A stretch of 43,142 nt of DNA from JAFALX01 sp050734185 (GCA_050734185.1 JBOHUE010000034.1:1-43142); one strand, 5' to 3'. Positions 8,868-16,999 are shown, numbered from the stretch's first letter. Numbers and translations are program-made. The notes: generated by a model from the letters alone, not told the origin.

Positions 8868-9779
8868 ATGCCCGAGCCCCGTAGCCTCGACGACCCGGTC
8901 ATCGCGACCATCTGGCGGGACAATCACCGCCACCTCATCGACGTCGCGTACCGCATGCTCGGCAGCGTCAGCGACGCGGAGGACGTGGTCCAGGAAGCGT
9001 TCACGCGCCTGCTCCGTAGCAAGATCGACGCGATCGATGACGTGCGCGGCTGGCTTGTTGTTGTTGTCAGCCGTATCTGCCTCGATCAGCTGCGCTCGGC
9101 ACGCGTCCGGCGCGAGGCCTACGTGGGACCGTGGCTCCCCGAGCCCGTGGTCTCCACGGGTGACGAACTGTCGCCCGACGAGCGCGTCACGCTTGACGAG
9201 AGCGTGCGCTTCGCGTTGCTGCTCGTACTCGAGCGGCTCACCCCGGGGGAACGGGTCTCGTTCATCCTGCACGACGTCTTTCAGTACTCGTTCGACGACA
9301 TCGCGCGGATCATGAAGAAGACACCGGCCGCATGCCGGCAGCTCGCGAGCCGCGCGCGCCGGCATGTGCATGACGAGGACGTCAGCTTGCGCGGTGCCAT
9401 AGACCCGGCGGAATCGCACCGCGTCGCCGACAAGTTCATCGCCGCAGCGTCGACGGGCAACCTGCACGCGCTCCTCGAGGTGCTCGACCCCGAGGCGGCG
9501 GGCTGGACGGACTCCGGTGGGTTCGTGCCGGCGCCACGCGATCTGCTGGTTGGACGTCAGCGCGTCGCGGAGCGCTTCCTCTGGTTCCTGCGCACCTTCG
9601 ATGTGACGCTCGAGCCGCTACCGGTCAACGCCGGGCCCGGTGCCCTCGCGCTGCAGAACGGCGAGATCATCGCCGTGTTGGCGTTCGTGGTCAGCGACGG
9701 GCTGATCAAGCAGATTCACTCGATCGCGAATCCAGAGAAGCTGGCACACGTCAAGGCGGCGCTGGCCAACCGCTCGTAG
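8868..9779 (+). CDS. ECF RNA polymerase sigma factor, ECF41 (SigJ-like) with SnoaL-type tail
   Basis: A 303-residue sigma factor. Region 2 covers about residues 14-80 (AYRMLGSVSDAEDVVQEAF) and region 4 about 115-170. The linker contains WLPEP (89-93), the hallmark of ECF41. The C-terminal ~120 residues form the SnoaL-like domain that replaces an anti-sigma factor in this group. Its signatures appear as DSGG (215-218; usual form DGGG) and NPEKL near the end. The family is known to be controlled through this tail and to transcribe itself. The start at 8868 is fixed by the promoter motif 14 bases upstream; an upstream in-frame extension to 8445 runs through the divergent hemerythrin gene and is spurious. 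The usual ECF41 partner (a carboxymuconolactone decarboxylase or oxidoreductase) is absent next door. Confidence 0.93.
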   Translation: MPEPRSLDDPVIATIWRDNHRHLIDVAYRMLGSVSDAEDVVQEAFTRLLRSKIDAIDDVRGWLVVVVSRICLDQLRSARVRREAYVGPWLPEPVVSTGDELSPDERVTLDESVRFALLLVLERLTPGERVSFILHDVFQYSFDDIARIMKKTPAACRQLASRARRHVHDEDVSLRGAIDPAESHRVADKFIAAASTGNLHALLEVLDPEAAGWTDSGGFVPAPRDLLVGRQRVAERFLWFLRTFDVTLEPLPVNAGPGALALQNGEIIAVLAFVVSDGLIKQIHSIANPEKLAHVKAALANRS

Positions 9780-9780
9780 G

Positions 9781-10137
9781 TCAGTGCCCGTGGGGTCCCT
9801 GGAAGGCGCTGTGCGCCTTGGCCTCTTCGTTCGGAAACAGGATGTCGGCGTCCTCTTCGCTGAAGTAGCAGACCGCGTACGCGGAACCGAGCTCGTGCTG
9901 CAGGTCGTGCCACAGCGCGCGACCCTGTTCGTTGAACGCGCTCCCCGCTTCCGCTGATGGGAACTTGGAGTGGCGGGGGTCGTCGGGGTTGAGGCTCGCG
10001 TCGAACGCTTCCGCCCATGCGTCGAGACGCTCCTGGACTTCCTTCGAGAGTGGCAGCGTCGCTGGATCGACGTTGCCGTCCGTGGTCCACAACGGCCACG
10101 CGGCGTAGTCCGCCATCAGCTTGAGTTCCTGTGCCAT
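9781..10137 (-). CDS. Uncharacterised small acidic protein
   Basis: A 118-residue soluble protein beginning MAQELKLMADYAAWPLW. It has an aspartate/proline-rich middle (SLNPDDPRHSKFP) and a conserved-looking LWHDLQHELG segment before YAVCYFSEEDADI. I recall similar small proteins in Actinobacteria-type genomes that pair a beta start with a helical middle, but no function is known to me. The start at 10137 is preferred because GGGAGG lies 12-13 bases upstream. In-frame starts at 10167 and 10209 would add 10 and 24 poorly structured residues. It converges on the sigma gene with one base between the stops. Confidence 0.65.
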   Translation of the reverse strand: MAQELKLMADYAAWPLWTTDGNVDPATLPLSKEVQERLDAWAEAFDASLNPDDPRHSKFPSAEAGSAFNEQGRALWHDLQHELGSAYAVCYFSEEDADILFPNEEAKAHSAFQGPHGH

Positions 10138-10230
10138 CAGCGTCGCGGGCCCTCCCGAATTTGACATTGCCGGGACGCCGACACCATATCCGGTGGCGCC
10201 CCGCCGCACGCGGCGCGCGGCACCGCGTAA

Positions 10231-11382
10231 CTAGGACACGGAGTTCCAGTGGCTGCCGTCCCACGTCGCAATCGACATGGAACCGCTCGCGCCGCCAATC
10301 ACCATCACCACCGCTGGGATCGCTGGGTCGTACGCGAGCGAGAACTGACCAACGGGATTCGGAGCGATCGTCGGGGTGCTGGAACCCGACACCTTCTGCC
10401 AGTTCTGTCCGTCGAACGTCCATGTCACACCGGCCGATGGGCCGGCTGCGGGTTCGCAGGCCATCACGATGCGTTGCGCGTGGCTGTCGGTCGCCGCCTC
10501 GCACGGCCCGAAGGGTTGATTGGGATCGGGGTTGGTGTTGGTCGCAGTCCCCGTCGTGATGAGGCTCCATTTGTCGCCGTCCCACGCGTACGTCCCTTGC
10601 ACCTCGTTCTGTACCGAACCGGCCGTGGTGATGACGCGCCGGCTGACGGGGTCGAAGGCGGTGCCCGCTCGCGCCCAGCCTGGCTTATCGCCGGAGGCTG
10701 CGTTCCAGCCGGATCCGCCCTGCCCCATCACGAAGTCGCCGCCCCGGTCGTAGTCCGGCGGTGGGATGCACCCGGCACACGCACTCGGGTACGCCGGATC
10801 AAACCCGCTCAGCAGTACCTGGGAATGGACGGGATCAGTCGCTGCCGCGGCGAAGGGCACCTGCACCGGCGTGTCGCCGACGCGATTCCAGTTGTTCCCG
10901 TCCCACTCCCACGCGCCCTCCTGTTGCAGGGCGCTTCCGGCGCTGTCGCCGGCACCAGCGAGCAGCAGCAGGTTCTGGGTGCTCGGATCCGTCACAAGGC
11001 GAGCGCCGAAGAGCGCGGGCGGCGACGTCTTCGGATGGAGCTGCTTCCAACTCTGACCGTCCCATTGCCAGGTCTCGTCCAGGCGCGTGGCCGGGTGCCC
11101 GGTCTGAAGATTGGAGCCGGTGGCGGGGGCGCCTCCGAACATCAGCACGGTGCGATTGATCGGGTCGAACCCGACGGCCGCGCCGACGCGTGTGGGCGGC
11201 GCGTTTCCGTTGGACGCATTGGCGATTGCGGTGGGCGGCCCTGACATCGGCGTGGCCAGCTCAACACTCTGGCCCGGTGACTCTCCGCAGGCGGAGACGA
11301 GCGCAACGGTCAGACCCACCAAGACGATGAGGACCGCGATCCTGGTAGCCGGCCCCAGCGTCGGCCGAGGTGCCATGGGCAC
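10231..11382 (-). CDS. Secreted lipoprotein with WDG beta-propeller-like repeats
   Basis: A 383-residue predicted lipoprotein. A signal helix ends in the lipobox LVSAC (around residue 32). The mature part has five repeats with a W-D-G-x-x-W core: WQWDGQSW, WEWDGNNW, YAWDGDKW, WTFDGQNW, ATWDGSHW. Between them are blocks such as FDPINRTVLMFGG, resembling Kelch/galactose-oxidase propeller blades. Such proteins sit on the outer face of the membrane and bind partners or glycans; no catalytic residues are evident. Translation could start at the GTG 11382 or at an ATG two codons later. Nothing around it identifies a partner. Confidence 0.77.
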   Translation of the reverse strand: MPMAPRPTLGPATRIAVLIVLVGLTVALVSACGESPGQSVELATPMSGPPTAIANASNGNAPPTRVGAAVGFDPINRTVLMFGGAPATGSNLQTGHPATRLDETWQWDGQSWKQLHPKTSPPALFGARLVTDPSTQNLLLLAGAGDSAGSALQQEGAWEWDGNNWNRVGDTPVQVPFAAAATDPVHSQVLLSGFDPAYPSACAGCIPPPDYDRGGDFVMGQGGSGWNAASGDKPGWARAGTAFDPVSRRVITTAGSVQNEVQGTYAWDGDKWSLITTGTATNTNPDPNQPFGPCEAATDSHAQRIVMACEPAAGPSAGVTWTFDGQNWQKVSGSSTPTIAPNPVGQFSLAYDPAIPAVVMVIGGASGSMSIATWDGSHWNSVS

Positions 11383-11477
11383 GGGAGCCTAACAGCCCAA
11401 GCGGGGCAAGCGTCAGCTCACAGCTCGCCGCGAAATGGCTCGCGCCATAGCCGGCGCACCGCCAATAGAGTGGCGCC

Positions 11478-11939
11478 ATGAGCGAAGCGAGGACGACTCT
11501 CGACGAGATTGCAGAGTTTCTGACCACCCAGGCGCTTGGCGTCGTGTCCAGCCTCGGCCCCGACGGTCAGCCGCAGGCTGCTCTGGTCGGACTTGCGGTG
11601 AGCGATCGCCTCGAGTTCGTCTTCGACAGCGTCGACTCCAGCCGGAAGATCGGAAACCTCCGCCGCGACCCGCGCGTCGCCATCGTGATCGGCGGCACCA
11701 TGCAGGACGAGCGCACCGTCCAGGTCGAGGGATTCGCCGATGAACCCATCGGCGCCGAACGCGAGCGGGTCAGCGAAGCGTACTTCCACCGCTGGCCAGA
11801 CGGCCGCGACCGCATGACCTGGGCAGGCATCACGCACGTTCGCATCACACCGCACTGGCTCAGGTGGAGCGACTGGCGTGGCTCGCAGGTCGGCACCGCC
11901 GAGTGGGTCCGCTCGGGTGGGGTTCTCGTCCCCTCTTGA
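11478..11939 (+). CDS. Pyridoxamine 5'-phosphate oxidase-family split-barrel protein
   Basis: A 153-residue protein with the flavin-binding split-barrel pattern: GVVSSLGPDGQPQAALVGLAV at residues 20-40, FDSVDSSRKIGNLRRDPRVAIVIGG in the middle, and VQVEGFADE after it. Family members use FMN, F420 or heme, and many are uncharacterised; the cofactor cannot be decided here. It is too short and too divergent to be PdxH itself. Its last codons contain the -35 box of the marR promoter, so transcription of the next gene begins inside its end. Confidence 0.85.
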   Translation: MSEARTTLDEIAEFLTTQALGVVSSLGPDGQPQAALVGLAVSDRLEFVFDSVDSSRKIGNLRRDPRVAIVIGGTMQDERTVQVEGFADEPIGAERERVSEAYFHRWPDGRDRMTWAGITHVRITPHWLRWSDWRGSQVGTAEWVRSGGVLVPS

Positions 11940-11967
11940 CCGCGCCGGTTACTACGTGTATATACAC
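11936..11967 (+). promoter_or_regulatory. marR promoter with overlapping operator
   Basis: TTGACC (11936-11941), 17 bases, TATATA (11959-11964). The perfect 12-base palindrome GTGTATATACAC (11956-11967) covers the -10. Transcription should start at or within two bases of the ATG at 11973, giving a leaderless mRNA. The same palindrome core recurs at 12482-12493. Confidence 0.72.
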
Positions 11968-11972
11968 ATACT

Positions 11973-12437
11973 ATGGCCGCACCATCCAGCCGGCACGAGC
12001 TTGACCGTGACTGCGAAGAGGCCCTCACGCTGTGCGCGTGCGAGGCCCTGCGCCGCACAGGCCGCGCGGTGACCGCGAGCTACCAGAAGAGCCTGCGCGC
12101 CGCGGGGATAACGCCCGCGCAACTGCCGATCCTGGTTGCGGGGCATCTCATGGGTCCGGTGCCGGTGGGTCCGCTCGCCACCCAGCTGGTGATCGACCGG
12201 ACCACGCTGACGCGCAACCTCGCCGGCCTCCAGGACGCGGGCCTCGTGTCCGTCGACAAGGATGTCGACCGGCGCGTGCGCCTCGTCACCATCACGCCCG
12301 CCGGCCGCCGCGCTCTGCGGCGCGCGCTGCGGGCACGACGCAGGGCGCAGACCCAATTGGAGACGCGCTTCGGAGCCGAGCGGATGCGCTCGCTGGTCGG
12401 GGAGCTCGCAGCGCTCACGGGCGTCGCGGCAGCCTGA
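11973..12437 (+). CDS. MarR family transcriptional regulator
   Basis: A 154-residue winged-helix regulator. The DNA-binding part is clear: GPLATQLVIDRTTLTRNLAGLQDAGLV (helix-turn-helix, residues ~66-92) followed by the wing DKDVDRRVRLVTITPAG. Flanking helices would form the dimer interface and ligand pocket. The gene has no ribosome-binding site of its own and appears leaderless from the promoter at 11936. A palindrome of the motif GTGTA-NN-TACAC lies on that promoter and again before the membrane-protein gene downstream. Autoregulation and repression of that gene are therefore likely (inference). The ligand is unknown. Confidence 0.93.
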   Translation: MAAPSSRHELDRDCEEALTLCACEALRRTGRAVTASYQKSLRAAGITPAQLPILVAGHLMGPVPVGPLATQLVIDRTTLTRNLAGLQDAGLVSVDKDVDRRVRLVTITPAGRRALRRALRARRRAQTQLETRFGAERMRSLVGELAALTGVAAA

Positions 12438-12463
12438 GCTTCGAGAGATGTCGACCACGCACT

Positions 12464-12493
12464 TTGTCATACCGTTGAAATGTGTAGATACAC
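12464..12493 (+). promoter_or_regulatory. Second MarR operator and promoter of the membrane-protein gene
   Basis: GTGTAGATACAC (12482-12493) repeats the GTGTA-NN-TACAC arms of the marR operator. A possible promoter is TTGTCA (12464-12469), 17 bases, GATACA (12487-12492), so the operator covers the weak -10. The site ends 34 bases before the ATG at 12528. Recurrence of the motif in two adjacent promoters supports a real binding site. Confidence 0.62.
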
Positions 12494-12527
12494 CTAACCG
12501 GCTCAGACCGGCTGGAAGGAGCACACC

Positions 12528-13340
12528 ATGAATGTCGACGTCCCGACTGGCCTGTGGCTCGTCGCACTCGCCGCCGCCGCGTTCGTGACCATCCTCGCGC
12601 TGGTCCTGGTCCTCTCATCCACCGACCGCGCGGCGGCTCGCCGCGTGACCGCGTTCCTCCTCGCGTGGCTCGGCGTTGATGCCGTCCTCGGCGCCGTCGG
12701 ACTCTTCGCCGCCAGCCCCGGTACATACGTCCCCATCATCGCGGCGGGGATCGTCGTGCCAATCGTGGCCGGCATCTGGCTCTTCACCCGCGGAGGCACC
12801 GTGCGGCGCCTCGTCGACTCGATCCCGCTGCACCGGCAGATCAGCGTGCAGTTCTATCGCACGGCCGGTGTGATCTTCCTCATCGCATGGCTCGCCGGCC
12901 GCATGCCGGGCACCTTCGCGCTGCCCGCAGGTATTGGCGACATCGCTGTCGGCCTCGCCGCTCCGTTCGTCGCTGCGCGAGTGCGCTCACCGTTTCACGA
13001 CCCCGAGCGCGCACGACGGGCCGCGACCATTTGGAATGTCCTCGGCATCGCCGACCTCGTCATGGCCGTCACCCTTGGCTTCCTCAGCTCGCCCTCGTTC
13101 TTTCAGCTGCTGTCGCACAGCGATCCCAACTGGCTGATCACGCGGATGCCGTACGTGCTCGTGCCCGTGTTCGCCGTGCCGCTGTCGGTGCTGCTGCACC
13201 TCGCCGCGCTGCAGCGACTGCGCGCCCGCGAGAGCAGTCAGCGGCCGGCCGACGCCCGGAGCCTCTCGGCCGAGTCCGCAAGCGCCCAGACCGTTTCCAG
13301 CGCGGACCGCAGCTCGGCGTGGGTGGGCGGCAGGTCGTAG
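12528..13340 (+). CDS. Multi-pass membrane protein under MarR control
   Basis: A 270-residue integral membrane protein with about seven hydrophobic helices. The first is at residues 9-30, and later ones include FYRTAGVIFLIAWLAGRMPG and YVLVPVFAVPLSVLLHLAAL. I do not recognise the family. A good site, AGGAG, precedes the ATG. The last ~45 residues are polar, Ser/Ala-rich and lie antisense to the 3' end of the small HEPN-like gene on the other strand (103 bases of overlap). The C-terminus may therefore be non-conserved read-through beyond an ancestral stop. Position behind MarR and its shared operator suggests a role in handling the MarR ligand, such as efflux or membrane stress, but this is a guess. 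Confidence 0.75.
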   Translation: MNVDVPTGLWLVALAAAAFVTILALVLVLSSTDRAAARRVTAFLLAWLGVDAVLGAVGLFAASPGTYVPIIAAGIVVPIVAGIWLFTRGGTVRRLVDSIPLHRQISVQFYRTAGVIFLIAWLAGRMPGTFALPAGIGDIAVGLAAPFVAARVRSPFHDPERARRAATIWNVLGIADLVMAVTLGFLSSPSFFQLLSHSDPNWLITRMPYVLVPVFAVPLSVLLHLAALQRLRARESSQRPADARSLSAESASAQTVSSADRSSAWVGGRS

Positions 13341-13624
13341 ACACCGTGGTGGCACGCGTCGGACAGCACGTGCCACGCGAGCTCGACCCGCCGGCCGAGA
13401 GCGTGATCGTTGAGCATCGTCCCCACGCAGAGCCGCTGGCAGCGAGCCGTCGTCCGTTCCATCCCTGGCGCCGTGAGTTCCCAGACGCGCGCCATCGCGA
13501 CCTCGAGCGCCTGACGCCCGAGCATCGCGGCGGCGCGCGGCCACAACCCGGCGCTTCCGGCGCGATCCGTTCGCATCAGGTCTCGAGCGGCCGAGACCAG
13601 TGCGTGCGCGTCGGAGTCAGGCAC
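13238..13624 (-). CDS. Small HEPN-like partner of the zinc-hook ATPase
   Basis: A 128-residue, mostly helical, Ala/Arg/Leu-rich protein. Residues 37-41 read R-Q-A-L-E at the start of one helix, and residues 88-94 (SDACHHG) begin another. The order and spacing resemble HEPN-type domains, where an Arg/Glu helix and a later His contribute to RNA cleavage. The same R-Q-A-L-E and a THG/HHG block are in the C-terminal domain of the ATPase encoded just upstream. That suggests the two domains are related and may pair. The GTG start at 13624 overlaps the ATPase stop by eight bases, so the proteins are co-translated. The 3' 103 bases overlap the convergent membrane-protein gene. The nuclease idea is inference; I know of no characterised homologue. 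Confidence 0.75.
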   Translation of the reverse strand: MPDSDAHALVSAARDLMRTDRAGSAGLWPRAAAMLGRQALEVAMARVWELTAPGMERTTARCQRLCVGTMLNDHALGRRVELAWHVLSDACHHGVYDLPPTHAELRSALETVWALADSAERLRASAGR

Positions 13625-16064
13625 CCGCCGGCTCCGGCGCGAGCTCGCCCGCCAGCTTCTCGACGCTGCGCACGAACGCCTTCATGTCGCGCAGCAGCCT
13701 GGCTCCATGTGTCGCGCGATTGCAGTCCTCGACGATGTCCACCGCCCATGCATGGTGCTTGCGCAGGTAGTCCGCGACGTCACTGCTGCGGTTCGCGTCC
13801 TTCAGCAGCGCCAGTGCGAGCCACATCTTCAGTGTGGTCGGCACCGCGAGTGCGGCCTCCACGTCGGCGTACCGCTTGCCCTCGTGCAGCATCCGCTGCG
13901 TGATCGCGCGCGCGCACGCAGCTTCGAGCGCCTGCCTGCAGAACCCCGGGATCACGCGCGCCGCCTCCGGCGGCAGCCCGGGGCTCAGCGCCACCGCCAG
14001 CGCGTCGTCGATGTAGCGCCCCACCGCGTCGTGCACGCGACGCAGGTCGACGACCGATCCCTCGCCCCGCACCACCTCGATGCGTGTCGCACGGATGCCG
14101 AGATAGTCCACGGCGTCGGCGAGTCGCATGTCGTGCGTCAGCACGATCACCTGCCGGTCGCGCGCGGCGCGATCGAGCACGCGCGCGAGGCCTTCCACCT
14201 TCGCCGGGTCCATTGCCTGGACGGGGTCGTCGATCACCACGAAGTGAAACGGCGATTCGGGAAGCGACGCGCGCGGCAGGAACAGCGACAACGCGAGACA
14301 GTTCAGCTCTCCCTGGCTCATGACGCCGAGCGCAGAACCCGCCTCGCCGTCCACGCGCACGTCGAGCCGCAGGCGGCGCGCGTTGCCCGAGCCGGTGAGC
14401 TCGAGCGCGCCCAGACTCACGTTGCTGTCCTGGCGGAGCTCGGTCCAGTTCCGCTGCACCTCGCCGGCGATTGGCTGGAAGCGCTCGTCGCGGATCGAGT
14501 CGTGCGCATCCTTCAACCACTGCTCCGCCGCTTTGACGCGGCGCATGGCCGCCTCCTCGTCGCGCGCTCGCAACGCCTGCGGCAGCCACGCCATGATCGC
14601 GTCTGCCGCGGGACGCCACGAGCGCTCGCGGCGCGCGCGCTCGGCGGACGCCGATGCGCGTACCGACGCGAGCACCCCGATGAGCTGGGGACCGACCGTC
14701 TGCAGATGTGTGACGAGTCTGCTGGGCTCGTCGGCTCCCGGCGCACTCAGCCACCGCTCCCACACGTGCACGGCCTCGGTGACGTCGACACCGGTGCCGC
14801 CGGCATCGCGCAGCGCCGGTGGCATGGCAACGATCAGCCGGCGCGCCCGCGTCAGCGCGTCGGTGGCACGGCGCCGCGACGTTCTCGCCGCGGCCGCAAC
14901 CTCGCGAAGCTCGCCGATGCGTGTGCCCGCGCCCATGCGCCACTCGTAGGTGAGCACGTTCTCGGTGCTGCACACGGGGCACGTCTGATCGTCGACGTGC
15001 GCGTGCACGGTCAGCGCCTGCTCGAGCAGGCCGGCGATCTCGTCGGCCTGCGCCGCGTCGGTGCCGCGCATCCGGTCAGCCTCGGCGAGCGCATCGCGCA
15101 GCTCGTCCACCGCGGCGTACAGCTCCTCGCGGTCCGGCGCCTGCACGCTCTCGATCTCCTGCAGTCGCCGCAGCGTGCTGTGCTCGTCGGCCGCAGCGGC
15201 ACCGCTCACGGTGCTGCGGAGCGCGTCGAGGTCCCACCTACGAGCTTTGAGTGCCGTCAACGCGAATGCGGCGCGCTCGTCATCGGTGCGCTCGAGCAAC
15301 TGGATGAGCGGCTCGCTTGCGCTCTTCGCAGTCTTCGCGCTGCCCTCATAGCCAAGACGCGCATCGCGAAGCGCCTGCTGTGACTTCGCCAGATCGCCGA
15401 GACCGAGGATGCCGGCGAGCGCGTCGTACAGAGCGGTCTGCTTGTCGTCGAGCGAGTGCTCGAGCTCGTTGTGCGACAGCGTCGGCGGATACGCCGCCAG
15501 CGGGTGCGTCCACCCAAGACCGTCCAGCGACGCCGTGCGTTTGCCGTCGACCTCGAGCGACGACGCGTCGACGCCGTATCCCGCCGCCCAGCGGCGGCGC
15601 AACGTCAACGGTTCGCGATGGCCGTCAACCGTGAACTGTGCGCTGATGCACGTGCTGCGGTGGTGGAGGTTCTGCCAGCCGTCCTTCCACACGAGGTTGC
15701 GATCCTTCCACCGCTGATTGGTGCCGGTCAGCAGCATCTCCAGCGCTTCGGAGAACGACGACTTGCCCGAGCCGTTGCGCCCCACAACGAGTGTGAGCCC
15801 GGGACCCGGATCGATGGCGAGCGTCGCAGCATCACCGATGCCGCGAAAGCCCTCGACCTCGAGCGACGACAGATACACAGCGGGTGCGTGCTGCCGGCTC
15901 GCCGTGCCGACCACGTGCGTCGCCTCGATGACCTCGCCCCGCAGCGTCGCGTCGATGGCGTTCCCACCCTCGAATGCGGCCAGCACGAGCTCGCCCGCGC
16001 CGTCGGGCGGTGGGTCCGCCTCGAGCCGGGCAGCGACGAGCGCGAGCAGCTCGACATCCGCCAT
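13617..16064 (-). CDS. Rad50/SMC-like AAA ATPase with zinc hook and HEPN-like C-terminus
   Basis: An 815-residue ABC-type ATPase. An N-terminal extension of ~65 residues precedes the strand VEGFRGIG. Walker A is GRNGSGKSS (95-103). Two long helical arms flank a CPVC zinc hook (362-365). The signature SQGELN is at ~583-588, Walker B VVIDDP at 609-614, and H-loop LTHD at ~642-645. Beyond the ATPase head (from ~690) is a helical domain with R-Q-A-L-E (710-714) and CNRATHG (781-787). This layout resembles RloC, the zinc-hook anticodon nuclease, and the SMC-like subunits of defence systems such as Lamassu. The C-terminal active site is not proven. Together with the overlapping small gene it forms a compact two-gene unit, which would fit DNA-damage or phage sensing coupled to RNA cleavage (inference). 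Confidence 0.92.
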   Translation of the reverse strand: MADVELLALVAARLEADPPPDGAGELVLAAFEGGNAIDATLRGEVIEATHVVGTASRQHAPAVYLSSLEVEGFRGIGDAATLAIDPGPGLTLVVGRNGSGKSSFSEALEMLLTGTNQRWKDRNLVWKDGWQNLHHRSTCISAQFTVDGHREPLTLRRRWAAGYGVDASSLEVDGKRTASLDGLGWTHPLAAYPPTLSHNELEHSLDDKQTALYDALAGILGLGDLAKSQQALRDARLGYEGSAKTAKSASEPLIQLLERTDDERAAFALTALKARRWDLDALRSTVSGAAAADEHSTLRRLQEIESVQAPDREELYAAVDELRDALAEADRMRGTDAAQADEIAGLLEQALTVHAHVDDQTCPVCSTENVLTYEWRMGAGTRIGELREVAAAARTSRRRATDALTRARRLIVAMPPALRDAGGTGVDVTEAVHVWERWLSAPGADEPSRLVTHLQTVGPQLIGVLASVRASASAERARRERSWRPAADAIMAWLPQALRARDEEAAMRRVKAAEQWLKDAHDSIRDERFQPIAGEVQRNWTELRQDSNVSLGALELTGSGNARRLRLDVRVDGEAGSALGVMSQGELNCLALSLFLPRASLPESPFHFVVIDDPVQAMDPAKVEGLARVLDRAARDRQVIVLTHDMRLADAVDYLGIRATRIEVVRGEGSVVDLRRVHDAVGRYIDDALAVALSPGLPPEAARVIPGFCRQALEAACARAITQRMLHEGKRYADVEAALAVPTTLKMWLALALLKDANRSSDVADYLRKHHAWAVDIVEDCNRATHGARLLRDMKAFVRSVEKLAGELAPEPAGA

Positions 16065-16147
16065 ACAGTCGGCAATTGTGGAGGCTGCGCCCGGGACCGG
16101 CCTACAATTTCGGGTGGCGGGTGGCTGGGTACTGAGAGGGAATCACG

Positions 16148-16999
16148 GTGGGGGTCTGGCGAGGAGCACTCGTCGCGGTCATCGGCAGTGTGCTCGCGTT
16201 CGGCGGCTTCCAGCCCGCAAGCGCAGCGCCGACGACCCCGTATCTCGCGCTCGGCGACAGCATCACGTTCGGGTACGTCAGCGATCCGCCCGCCGGCGAC
16301 GGGAGCGATCCGTACGCGGACGCCGCCAACTTCGTTGGATACCCGATGTATGCCGGCGCCGCCGCGGGCCTGAACGCGGTTGACGCGGCGTGTCCGGGCG
16401 AGACGAGCACCAGCCTGATCACGCCCTGGACACCCGACGCGGGATGCACGGCATACCGAGCGTCCCATCCGCTGCATGTCGCGTATGCCGGCTCACAGCT
16501 GAACTTTGCGCAGTGGTTCCTGCAGACCCACCCCGACACGCAGCTCGTAACCATCGCGATCGGCATCAACGATGTCGGTCTGTTCATCGCACACTGCGGC
16601 GGGTGGGAGCACACGGCGTGCATCGATGACGGACTTTCGGCCGTTCTCGATACGGTGCGCGCGAACGTGACGGTGATCGTCGGCGCGCTGCGTCGCACCG
16701 GCTACGACGGCACGATCATGCTGGTCAACTACTTCACGCTGGAGTACGCAAACCAGCAGACCGCGGGCGTGATGCGCGATCTCGACTCCTCCATCGCCGC
16801 CGTGGCGGCTGACGAGCATCTCCCCGTGGCGGACACATTCAACGCCTTCATGAATGCCGCCGCCGCAACGCGCGGCGATGCGTGTGCCGCCGGCCTGTTC
16901 GGCGACGGGCGCAGCATGCTCGGTGCGTGCGACGAGCATCCGAGTGCGGCCGGTCAGCGCCTGATGGCGACGGCGGTCGAGGCCGCGCTGACGCGGTGA
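16148..16999 (+). CDS. Secreted SGNH/GDSL-family hydrolase
   Basis: A 283-residue protein with an N-terminal signal peptide (hydrophobic residues ~7-20, cleavage after ASA near residue 26). The SGNH blocks are visible: block I LALGDSITFGY with the catalytic serine, block III GINDVG, and block V DEHPSAAGQ with the catalytic Asp and His. Such enzymes are extracellular esterases or lipases; the acyl substrate is unknown. The start is the GTG at 16148. It is a clear paralogue of the lipoprotein-type SGNH hydrolase at 18741, sharing the same order of motifs and the NAANFVGYP-like segment. Its stop overlaps the next start (GTGA). Confidence 0.9.
   Translation: MGVWRGALVAVIGSVLAFGGFQPASAAPTTPYLALGDSITFGYVSDPPAGDGSDPYADAANFVGYPMYAGAAAGLNAVDAACPGETSTSLITPWTPDAGCTAYRASHPLHVAYAGSQLNFAQWFLQTHPDTQLVTIAIGINDVGLFIAHCGGWEHTACIDDGLSAVLDTVRANVTVIVGALRRTGYDGTIMLVNYFTLEYANQQTAGVMRDLDSSIAAVAADEHLPVADTFNAFMNAAAATRGDACAAGLFGDGRSMLGACDEHPSAAGQRLMATAVEAALTR

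Noticed and set aside
13707..15383. A 558-codon plus-strand frame inside the zinc-hook ATPase gene
   Set aside because: Low-complexity His/Arg-rich translation; the minus strand carries all ATPase motifs in order.
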